The position numbers and the translations under genes are program-made. From contig DLIG01000021.1 in NCBI GenBank assembly GCA_002483605.1, positions 5,140 through 38,997 of the forward strand: a stretch of DNA of 33,858 bases, written 5' to 3'. This DNA is from Sulfurovum sp. UBA7648. Its GTDB lineage: Bacteria > Campylobacterota > Campylobacteria > Campylobacterales > Sulfurovaceae. The notes beneath the pieces were generated by a model. It was not told the origin of the DNA and ran no database searches. It saw only the letters and a program-made list of their open reading frames with translations. Each line of letters begins with the position of its first letter. Within the stretch, counting starts at the first letter, position 1. Below are positions 1-6,827 of this stretch, piece by piece.

Positions 1-1896
1 ATTACTTCTGCTGCTACTACTTGTGAATGGAAAGGTCATCAGATAAATATCATAGACACTCCGGGCCACGTTGACTTTACTATCGAAGTTGAAAGATCAA
101 TGCGTGTACTTGACGGCGCAGTAGCTGTATTTTGTTCTGTTGGCGGTGTTCAGCCTCAATCAGAAACAGTATGGAGACAAGCTAACAAATATGGCGTTCC
201 TAGAATGGTTTTTGTTAATAAAATGGACAGAACCGGTGCAGATTTCTATGAAGTAGAAAGACAGATCAATAATAGACTAAAATCAAATGCAGTGCCAATC
301 CAATTGCCGATAGGTGCTGAAGACAATTTCCAAGGCGTTGTTGATCTAGTAACTATGAAAGCAACAATTTGGAGCGATGATCAGTCTAAAATGGGTCAAG
401 AGTTTGAAATCGTAGATATACCTGCAGACATGGTAGAAAAAGCAGAAGCTTACCGTGAAAAATTGATAGAAGCAATTTCTGAATGTGACGATACTTTGAT
501 GGAAAAATTCATGGAAGGCGAAGCTCTTACAGAAGAAGAGATAAAAGCGGGTATCAAAAAAGCTACTTTGGCTATCTCGATGATCCCAATGACTTGCGGA
601 ACTTCATTTAAGAACAAAGGTGTACAAACACTTCTAGACGCTGTAATCAATTATTTGCCGGCTCCTACTGAAGTAGCAGAGATCAAAGGCGAGTATGAGA
701 ATGGAGATCAAGTAGTTGTTGAGTCAACCGATAACGGCCCTCTTGCTGCTCTTGCATTTAAAGTAATGACAGATAGATTTGTCGGCCAGCTTACTTTCGT
801 ACGTGTTTATCGCGGCGTTCTTGAATCAGGTTCTTATGTATACAATACAACAAAAGAGAAAAAAGAGCGTGTTGGTAGACTTGTTAAAATGCATGCTAAC
901 AAAAGAGAAGAGATCACTGCATTATATGCCGGTGAAATAGGTGCTGTTGTAGGACTTCAATCAACTCTTACAGGTGATACTCTAGCAAGCGATAAAGACA
1001 AAGTTATTTTGGAGAGAATGGAATTCCCAAATCCTGTTATCTCTGTTGCAGTTGAGCCAAAAACTAAAGCTGACCAAGAAAAAATGGGTATTGCTCTTAA
1101 TAAACTTGCCGAAGAGGATCCATCATTTAGAGTATCAACTGATGAAGAGTCCGGCCAAACATTGATCGCTGGTATGGGTGAATTGCACCTTGAGATCATT
1201 GTTGACCGTATGAAAAGAGAATTTAAAGTTGAAGCAGAAGTTGGTGCTCCGCAAGTTGCTTATAGAGAAACTATTAGAAGCGCAGTCAATAAAGAGTACA
1301 AATATGCAAAACAATCTGGCGGTCGTGGACAATTTGGACACGTTTATCTTAAAATTGAGCCACAAGAGCCAGGTAGCGGATATACATTTGTCGATGAGAT
1401 CAAAGGCGGTGTAATTCCAAAAGAATACGTTCCTGCAGTTGATAAAGGTATCCAAGAAGCAATGACAAGAGGTATCCAAGCTGGTTATCCGGTAGAGGAT
1501 ATCAAAGTTACACTTTATGATGGAAGCTATCACGAAGTTGACTCATCTGAGATGGCATTTAAACTTGCAGGTTCAATGGGCTTTAGAGAGGGTGCAAGAG
1601 CTGCAAACCCTGTAATCCTTGAGCCTATCATGAAAGTAGAAGTTGAAGTACCTGAAGATTTCATGGGTGATGTTATCGGTGATATTTCTAAACGTCGCGG
1701 TCAAGTTAATGGTATGAACGAAAGAAGCGGTAACAAAATCGTTGATGCTTTTGTACCACTTTCAGAGATGTTCGGTTACTCAACTGACCTTAGATCTATG
1801 ACACAAGGCCGTGCTACATATGCTATGGAATTCGATCATTACGAAGAAGTTCCAGCAAATATCTCTAAAGAGATCATTGCAAAAAGAAACGGCTAA
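1..1896 (+). CDS. fusA: Elongation factor G (5'-truncated)
   Basis: EF-G is the translational GTPase that drives ribosomal translocation and, with RRF, ribosome recycling. The reading frame is open from base 1, so the gene begins upstream of the window. The first visible residues are the switch I/G2 region (ITSAATTC), followed by G3 DTPGHVDF and G4 NKMD. Domain II to V features follow: GELHLEIIVDRM, the domain IV SGGRGQFGHV segment and the C-terminal ARAANPVILEPIM stretch. The first internal ATG, at base 100, lies inside the G domain and is not the start. The P-loop is missing because of the window edge. In relatives the gene follows rpsL-rpsG. A strong hairpin terminator lies 30 bases after the stop. 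Confidence 0.98.
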   Translation: MTSAATTCEWKGHQINIIDTPGHVDFTIEVERSMRVLDGAVAVFCSVGGVQPQSETVWRQANKYGVPRMVFVNKMDRTGADFYEVERQINNRLKSNAVPIQLPIGAEDNFQGVVDLVTMKATIWSDDQSKMGQEFEIVDIPADMVEKAEAYREKLIEAISECDDTLMEKFMEGEALTEEEIKAGIKKATLAISMIPMTCGTSFKNKGVQTLLDAVINYLPAPTEVAEIKGEYENGDQVVVESTDNGPLAALAFKVMTDRFVGQLTFVRVYRGVLESGSYVYNTTKEKKERVGRLVKMHANKREEITALYAGEIGAVVGLQSTLTGDTLASDKDKVILERMEFPNPVISVAVEPKTKADQEKMGIALNKLAEEDPSFRVSTDEESGQTLIAGMGELHLEIIVDRMKREFKVEAEVGAPQVAYRETIRSAVNKEYKYAKQSGGRGQFGHVYLKIEPQEPGSGYTFVDEIKGGVIPKEYVPAVDKGIQEAMTRGIQAGYPVEDIKVTLYDGSYHEVDSSEMAFKLAGSMGFREGARAANPVILEPIMKVEVEVPEDFMGDVIGDISKRRGQVNGMNERSGNKIVDAFVPLSEMFGYSTDLRSMTQGRATYAMEFDHYEEVPANISKEIIAKRNG

Positions 1897-1921
1897 TTTT
1901 ATAGTCTATACTATTTTCTAC

Positions 1922-1965
1922 AAAAATCCCTGTTTGAATATAACCAAACAGGGATCTCTGCTTTT
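1922..1965 (+). terminator. Rho-independent terminator of fusA
   Basis: A perfect 11-bp stem (ATCCCTGTTTG at 1926-1936 pairs with 1945-1955) closes an 8-nt loop. It is preceded by an A-run and followed by CTCTGCTTTT. It lies directly after fusA with no gene until 2072. Confidence 0.85.
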
Positions 1966-2023
1966 ATTCATTTTTATAATTAAAATCATCTAACATAATA
2001 AATATAAATAAAGAAAAATAAGA

Positions 2024-2029
2024 TATAAT
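2024..2029 (+). promoter_or_regulatory. Probable -10 box for the hydrolase/deacetylase pair
   Basis: TATAAT sits in a very AT-rich stretch 43 bases before the ATG at 2072, with no convincing -35, as is common in Campylobacterota. It lies after the fusA terminator, so a separate transcription start is expected. Confidence 0.5.
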
Positions 2030-2071
2030 TCTTATCATTTATGTGATGTTTTATATACAAAAAGGGTTGAT

Positions 2072-3322
2072 ATGATAGGTATAAAGAAAGGTTCTGTTTT
2101 TGTCATCGTAAGATATATTATTGCTATGTTCATAGTAAGTTTTACTATGGCATACGCCTCTATGGTCAGTGGGGTTGTTTACGATCAAAGAACTTCTAAA
2201 CCGATTGCCGGCGCAATTGTCACATCCGGAAATAAAGAGTATCGAACCGATAAAAGCGGTGTATTTAATGTGCCGTCCGCCGAAAAGATCGGTATACGCG
2301 CCATAGGTTATGAACGTAAATTTTATACAAGCGGTGGAAATATATATTTAAATCCTGTAATTCCTAAAGCTTTGTATCTCTCCAGTTTTGGAGCAACTAA
2401 CGGCAAGATAATGGGAAATGCAAAACATCTTATTCGTACCACTGAGCTTAACGCATTGGTTATTGATATCAAAATGGACCGCGGACAAATAGCATATAAA
2501 ACATCTAACCCAACAGCCAATAAGATCGGTGCACAAAATGTTATTTTGTTTAAAGATCTAAAACAGTATGTAGCTGATCTAAAAAAAGAGGGTATATATA
2601 CCATTGCTCGCATAGTTTCTTTTAAAGATACGCCTTTTGTCACTGTTCATCCTCACTTGGGAGTTAAAAATAGCAATGGGACGTTATTTAAGGACAAGGA
2701 AAAATTATACTGGATAGATCCTTCTCAAAAAAGAGCATGGGATTATATTGTTGCAATTGCCAAAGAGAGTGCCGAGGCAGGATTTGATGAGATCCAGTTT
2801 GATTATGTACGTTTTCCAGATCGTCAAGGACTCGTATTTTCAGTAAAAAATACTCAACAAGAACGCGCTAAAACTATCGGAGAGTTCTTAAAATACGCAC
2901 GCACCCAATTAACTCCATATAACGTGTTTGTTACTGCCGATATTTTTGGATATGTTTGTTGGAACGATGGTGATCTTGGCATAGGTCAAAAAGTGGATGA
3001 AGTAGCCAAGCATGTGGATTATATCGCTCCGATGTTATATCCTAGCGGATTTAGTACCGGAATTCCCGGACACCGCAATCCTGTTGCTGCCAATTATGCA
3101 ATTGTCAAAAAAACACTTGACAAATCACTGGAAAAATCCGGCGGTTCACCTTTGATGTATCGCCCATGGCTACAGGCATTTCGTGATTATGCATTCGATA
3201 GAAGAAATTATGGCGATAAAGAGATTAGAGAGCAAATCCGCGCCAGCAAAGATTTTGGAAGTTCAGGGTGGATGCTGTGGAACCCGCGCAATATTTATAG
3301 CTCAGCGGGTCTTTCCAGATAA
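2072..3322 (+). CDS. Exported putative glycosyl hydrolase (DUF4015/GHL-type) with N-terminal regulatory beta-sandwich
   Basis: This 416-residue protein is probably secreted. A hydrophobic N-terminus (about residues 8-28, ending MAYAS) is a signal peptide or anchor. Residues ~30-95 resemble a carboxypeptidase-regulatory/CNA-B-like beta-sandwich (VSGVVYDQRTSKPIAGAIV, TDKSGVFNV). Residues ~105-410 match the DUF4015 putative glycosyl hydrolase family, a TIM-barrel fold: LNALVIDIKMDRG, then DEIQFDYVRFPD, VTADIFGYVCW and YIAPMLYPSGF. The acids in DIKMD and FDYVRFPD are candidate catalytic or substrate-binding residues. A polysaccharide deacetylase follows 16 bases downstream, pointing to joint action on an exported or cell-wall glycan. 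The substrate cannot be read from the sequence. Confidence 0.85.
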   Translation: MIGIKKGSVFVIVRYIIAMFIVSFTMAYASMVSGVVYDQRTSKPIAGAIVTSGNKEYRTDKSGVFNVPSAEKIGIRAIGYERKFYTSGGNIYLNPVIPKALYLSSFGATNGKIMGNAKHLIRTTELNALVIDIKMDRGQIAYKTSNPTANKIGAQNVILFKDLKQYVADLKKEGIYTIARIVSFKDTPFVTVHPHLGVKNSNGTLFKDKEKLYWIDPSQKRAWDYIVAIAKESAEAGFDEIQFDYVRFPDRQGLVFSVKNTQQERAKTIGEFLKYARTQLTPYNVFVTADIFGYVCWNDGDLGIGQKVDEVAKHVDYIAPMLYPSGFSTGIPGHRNPVAANYAIVKKTLDKSLEKSGGSPLMYRPWLQAFRDYAFDRRNYGDKEIREQIRASKDFGSSGWMLWNPRNIYSSAGLSR

Positions 3323-3338
3323 ACCATCCAGGTAATCC

Positions 3339-4109
3339 ATGCACATCAAAATTATTTTGCGCCTTATCGTTGTCACTCTTTTATTTAAGAGCGCTTTATG
3401 GGGCAGTGAAATAGAGAAAAAAATTCCGATTTTGTGTTATCATCGTTTTGGCAATAATATAAATGATTCTATGACGATCAAAACATCCGAATTTGCTGCG
3501 CAGCTTGCATGGCTTAAAGCAAATAACTACAGTGTGATCTCGTTGGATAGTGCCATAAAGTATCTTATAGGAGAGATCAAAACAATCCCTGATAAACCGG
3601 TGGTTATTACCGCAGATGACGGCCATAAAAGCATCTATTATGAAATGGCACCGCTAATTAGAGAGTACCGTATCCCAGTAACGCTTTTTATTTATCCTAG
3701 TGCAATATCCAATACCAACTATACTATGACATGGGAGCAGCTACAAAAGCTCGAAGAAACAAAGTTTTTTCATGTCGAATCACATACTTTTTGGCATCCT
3801 AATTTCAAACAAGAGAAAAAAAGACTTTTGTCAGAAGAGTATGCAAAATTTGTAGATAAGCAGATTGTCGGATCAAAACAAATGCTTGAAAAGAAGATGG
3901 GGCATGAGGTGAAGTATCTAGCATGGGCATTTGGTATATATGATTATGAGCTGATCACCAAGGCAGTTCAATCAGGTTATGTTGCTGCATTTACTATTGA
4001 GCAGCGACACGCAGCCAAAAGCGATACCTTGATGACATTACCGCGTTATATGATTACGAGTATATATAATATAAAAGCATTTGAGCAACTTTTAACTGAT
4101 GCAAAGTAA
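3339..4109 (+). CDS. Exported polysaccharide deacetylase (NodB homology domain)
   Basis: This is a carbohydrate esterase family 4 enzyme expected to remove N-acetyl groups from a hexosamine polymer in the periplasm. Residues 1-22 are a signal peptide or anchor. Then come IPILCYHRF, the metal/catalytic motif ITADDGHKS (classically TFDDG, both Asp kept), the zinc-binding SHTFWH (H-x3-H), LAWAFGIYD (motif 4) and a C-terminal TLPRYMITS. At 256 residues it is of ordinary size for a single-domain member. It is the second gene of a pair with the DUF4015 hydrolase. The division of labour recalls PgaB, where deacetylase and hydrolase domains are fused, but direct orthology is not shown here. Confidence 0.9.
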   Translation: MHIKIILRLIVVTLLFKSALWGSEIEKKIPILCYHRFGNNINDSMTIKTSEFAAQLAWLKANNYSVISLDSAIKYLIGEIKTIPDKPVVITADDGHKSIYYEMAPLIREYRIPVTLFIYPSAISNTNYTMTWEQLQKLEETKFFHVESHTFWHPNFKQEKKRLLSEEYAKFVDKQIVGSKQMLEKKMGHEVKYLAWAFGIYDYELITKAVQSGYVAAFTIEQRHAAKSDTLMTLPRYMITSIYNIKAFEQLLTDAK

Positions 4110-4148
4110 TCTATAAAAATCTAATGCTAAATACTATTTAGCCTATGC

Positions 4149-4169
4149 TTGTCCGCCAGTGGCGGACAA
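4149..4169. repeat. GC-rich perfect hairpin between convergent genes
   Basis: TTGTCCGCC-AGT-GGCGGACAA has a 9-bp stem and a 3-nt loop. It lies between the stop codons of the deacetylase (plus) and the DUF2853 gene (minus), so it may terminate both transcripts. The U-tract is poor on both strands, so a REP-like repeat is the alternative. Confidence 0.6.
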
Positions 4170-4174
4170 AAGAT

Positions 4175-4516
4175 TTAATTATACACAGATTCTTTGTTGA
4201 ACTCTTTGACAAGAAGTGCATAAACAAGCACTCTGTATTTATTTCTATTGCCGGTTCCCATTTTTTCGCATGCTGATTTGATGGCGGCATTCATGATATC
4301 ATTTGAAGCATTGACCCCTAGTTTTTTGATCAAAAAATTATTTTTTATGGTATCAAGTTCACTTTCCTGGGAGCAAGCAACTGTTTCGCTGTCTGCGTTA
4401 TAGATAGAAGGCCCAAGGGCGGTTGCTACTTTGCTGATAAGATCATCAGACAATCTAAGTCCAAGCTCTGCAGCATTTGCTATGTAGAGAGCAATTTTTT
4501 CATCCTTTTGACTCAT
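4175..4516 (-). CDS. DUF2853 family protein
   Basis: A 113-residue soluble, helical protein of unknown function with no signal peptide or membrane segment. The pattern DEKIALYIA, LISKVATALGPSIYNAD, SETVACSQESEL, NFLIKKLGV and NKYRVLVYALLVKEF matches my recollection of the DUF2853 family. The start ATG is preceded by a strong AAGGAG at good spacing. It lies 67 bases downstream of a small HTH gene on the same strand, so co-transcription is possible. No function should be assigned. Confidence 0.75.
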   Translation of the reverse strand: MSQKDEKIALYIANAAELGLRLSDDLISKVATALGPSIYNADSETVACSQESELDTIKNNFLIKKLGVNASNDIMNAAIKSACEKMGTGNRNKYRVLVYALLVKEFNKESVYN

Positions 4517-4583
4517 TGTAAGCTCCTTTGATTAAAATTACAGTTTATTATAACATATTTTTAAAATTAAATATAAAATAGAT

Positions 4584-4817
4584 TTAAATTTTACAATGAT
4601 GAACATTGCCAAAAAGTATCCAATTCATATTTTTATGATTGTTATGCGAAAAATAGGCGATTGCTTCAAAAGGGATTTTCTTTCGTTTTTTGATCACGGC
4701 AAAGTATTGCGGATCTAGTTCAAGTGCCAAGGCAATGTCTTTGTCATATATTTTTTTTGCTTCTGATGTTTGAGATATTATCTCTTTTAGTCTTGCGATG
4801 ATCTCTTCAAATTCCAT
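4584..4817 (-). CDS. Small CI-repressor-like helix-turn-helix protein
   Basis: A 77-residue protein resembling the N-terminal DNA-binding domain of phage CI-type repressors. It has an amphipathic first helix (EEIIARLKEIISQ), an HTH-like core (DKDIALALELDPQYFAVIKK), KKIPFEAIAYFSHNN and the typical closing MNWILFG. There is no oligomerisation or protease-cleavage domain. AAGGAA precedes the ATG. No other phage gene is nearby, so it is probably a chromosomal regulator. Its target is unknown; the DUF2853 gene downstream or its own promoter are candidates. Confidence 0.7.
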   Translation of the reverse strand: MEFEEIIARLKEIISQTSEAKKIYDKDIALALELDPQYFAVIKKRKKIPFEAIAYFSHNNHKNMNWILFGNVHHCKI

Positions 4818-4942
4818 GATTATTCCTTTATTTCCTGAGAAAATAATAGCTATTTTTTATTTGCTTGGTTAAAAATATGTCTAAATGTAATATATTGAAA
4901 ATTTAGGGTAAGTGTCGTTTACAGAGTATGAAGAAATCAGGC

Positions 4943-4993
4943 ATAAGTCGGCCTATTTTTTGCGCTTTGCGCAAAATGAATTTATAAGTCGGC
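4943..4993. repeat. Hairpin flanked by 10-bp direct repeats at the 3' end of queF
   Basis: ATAAGTCGGC occurs at 4943-4952 and 4984-4993. The second copy contains the last codons of queF. Between them is a perfect inverted repeat, TTTTGCGC-TTT-GCGCAAAA, at 4958-4976. In the direction of queF transcription the hairpin is not followed by a U-run, so it is not a textbook terminator. Confidence 0.55.
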
Positions 4994-5359
4994 ACTGTCT
5001 ATAGTGATAACCGTATGCACATTGCCTCTAGGGTTGAAATCAGCAGTCAGCTTCATCCATTTTGGAGATAGGTTCTTATATAATGCATCAAAGATCTCGT
5101 TTGCTGAATTTTCATGTGATATATGACGATCCATAAATGAATTAATATAAAGTTTAAGTGCTTTAAGTTCTATTACTTTATCACTTGGCTGATACTCTAG
5201 AGTCATTTTTGCAAAATCAGGATACCCCGAACGCGGACATTTGCACATAAATTCCGGTAATTCTATAGAAATGATATAGTTTTTTTTGTGTTCGTTTGGC
5301 CAATAGTTCTCATCATTTTTGATATCAAACTCTTTTATTTCTTTTTCACCGTATTTCAT
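4982..5359 (-). CDS. queF: NADPH-dependent 7-cyano-7-deazaguanine reductase
   Basis: QueF reduces the nitrile of preQ0 to preQ1 in queuosine biosynthesis, in the cytosol. At 125 residues it is the short, unimodular (YkvM-like) type. The nucleophile is Cys41 and the general acid Asp48, both within EFMCKCPRSGYPDFA. The family signature VIELKALKLYINSF follows, then HENSANEIFDAL. Its start overlaps the stop of the upstream GGDEF/EAL gene by 4 bases, indicating translational coupling. Together with gyrB they form a run in the order gyrB, GGDEF/EAL, queF. gyrB-queF proximity is familiar in relatives; the signalling-like gene between them is the odd part. Confidence 0.95.
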   Translation of the reverse strand: MKYGEKEIKEFDIKNDENYWPNEHKKNYIISIELPEFMCKCPRSGYPDFAKMTLEYQPSDKVIELKALKLYINSFMDRHISHENSANEIFDALYKNLSPKWMKLTADFNPRGNVHTVITIDSADL

Positions 5360-6825
5360 ATTTTTTCTCCTGTAATATTGTGTTTTGCCAGCAGTTCATC
5401 TTCATATAACGGCTTATGAACGGTAAATCCTTGTATATAATCAATACCAAGCTCTTCTAGCTTCTCTTTTTGTTTTTGGGTATCTACCCATTTGGCTACC
5501 GTTAAAATACCGTTTTCTTTAGACATTGACACCATAGTGTGTAACATTATATTTGATTGATCGTCTTCGATATTGGCTATATAATCTCTGTCAAATTGGA
5601 GCATGTCAAATTTGAAATGTCTTATATAATCTATCGAGGCATTTGATGATCCAAAATTATCGATGCAGATGCGTATACCTTTGTCTCTAAGAGCTTCAAG
5701 GGTTTTGAGATATCCGCTAAGATCATGGTGCGTTTTTCTTTCATATAATTGTATGATAATTCTCGAAGGCGCTACCCCGCTTGATTCAAGGGTCTTAAAG
5801 AAATGTTTTTGAAACAGGGGATCTCTAAGCGAGAATGGAGACAGGTTAAATGCCAATGATATATTTTCGTCTAGTTTTTTAAGAAGTTTAAATACGTGTT
5901 TTGTTATAGTCAGATCATATTCTCTGCTTAGCCCTAAACGATTTAAAATAGGAAGATAGACTCTAGGCAGCAGTTCATCAGTATCGCTTGATTTCAGCTT
6001 GACAAAAACCTCATAAACATCTGTCTGCTTGGTCTCCAAACGAAACAATGGACGAAATGTAAATAACAGATTCTTGTGTTGAAGCGCATCAATACTTGTC
6101 TGCTCTATTTTTTCAATTTTTAGTTGATGTATATTGTCCGGCTTCTCTGAATCTACAATAGATAAAGGTATCTTTTGTCCATCATCGCTATTTTCCCGGA
6201 TTCTAAGAAGATCTTTGAGGTGCAGCAAAACCTTATCGTATGACTCTTTTGCATCAACTACTGCAAAAGAATAGTCTATGTCAATATTTTTTGCTGTTTT
6301 AAATTTTTGGGTAAATAATATAAGGGTATCTATAAAAGCATCTTTTGAATTATTTTTGACAGCTATAATAAATTCGCTGCCATTGCGGCGACCGATTATT
6401 GGAGAGGTAAATTTATTTTTTTTTAGAAAACCGTTCAGAGAAGATATGATATGTGTCAATAGTTTTTCTTTGGCTTCTATCCCATATTGTTCTTCAATTG
6501 TTTCGATATTCTGGATATCCAAAATAGCTATAAAATTTGCATTATATGATCTTAGTTGTGATATAAATGCTTGTTCATGAAAACTATGAGTTGTTTTGTC
6601 AAGCAGTGTTTCAGCAGCGCTTAATTCCATAAGAAAGAATATAAAATAAATCGTAACAAATATTATTCCAAGAAGCATCGCCAAATTTTCTAGTGTTGTG
6701 GCTATAAAAATATTTTTGAGTACTACAGCATAGATGACGAGACCTATAAAAGCCAATATAGGCAAACCTGCTCTCAAGGCTAATTTAAATCTTCGTTCTC
6801 TCTCTGCAATCTCAGACAGTAACAT
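5356..6825 (-). CDS. Membrane-anchored degenerate GGDEF-EAL protein
   Basis: This 489-residue protein has two hydrophobic helices (~20-40 and ~46-68), a GGDEF-like domain (~90-225) and an EAL-like domain (~240-480). The GGDEF signature is reduced to NGSEF (148-152). In the EAL domain the EAL motif is EVF (272-274), the DDFG motif is DNFG (389-392), the Lys of LKID is Gln410, and AEGVE is AKWVD (444-448), so several metal ligands and the catalytic Lys are gone. E272, N327, E362 and D389 remain. It is therefore probably a c-di-GMP sensor, scaffold or GAPES/LapD-like regulator without enzyme activity. It starts 2 bases after gyrB and overlaps queF by 4 bases. Confidence 0.88.
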   Translation of the reverse strand: MLLSEIAERERRFKLALRAGLPILAFIGLVIYAVVLKNIFIATTLENLAMLLGIIFVTIYFIFFLMELSAAETLLDKTTHSFHEQAFISQLRSYNANFIAILDIQNIETIEEQYGIEAKEKLLTHIISSLNGFLKKNKFTSPIIGRRNGSEFIIAVKNNSKDAFIDTLILFTQKFKTAKNIDIDYSFAVVDAKESYDKVLLHLKDLLRIRENSDDGQKIPLSIVDSEKPDNIHQLKIEKIEQTSIDALQHKNLLFTFRPLFRLETKQTDVYEVFVKLKSSDTDELLPRVYLPILNRLGLSREYDLTITKHVFKLLKKLDENISLAFNLSPFSLRDPLFQKHFFKTLESSGVAPSRIIIQLYERKTHHDLSGYLKTLEALRDKGIRICIDNFGSSNASIDYIRHFKFDMLQFDRDYIANIEDDQSNIMLHTMVSMSKENGILTVAKWVDTQKQKEKLEELGIDYIQGFTVHKPLYEDELLAKHNITGEKI

Positions 6826-6827
6826 GA

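Noticed and set aside
1135..1533. Long minus-strand open frame inside fusA
   Set aside because: Shadow of a highly conserved gene; no ribosome-binding site and no recognisable domain.
4584..4817. Prophage remnant signalled by the CI-like HTH gene
   Set aside because: No integrase, attachment site or structural gene is nearby, and the neighbours are ordinary chromosomal genes.
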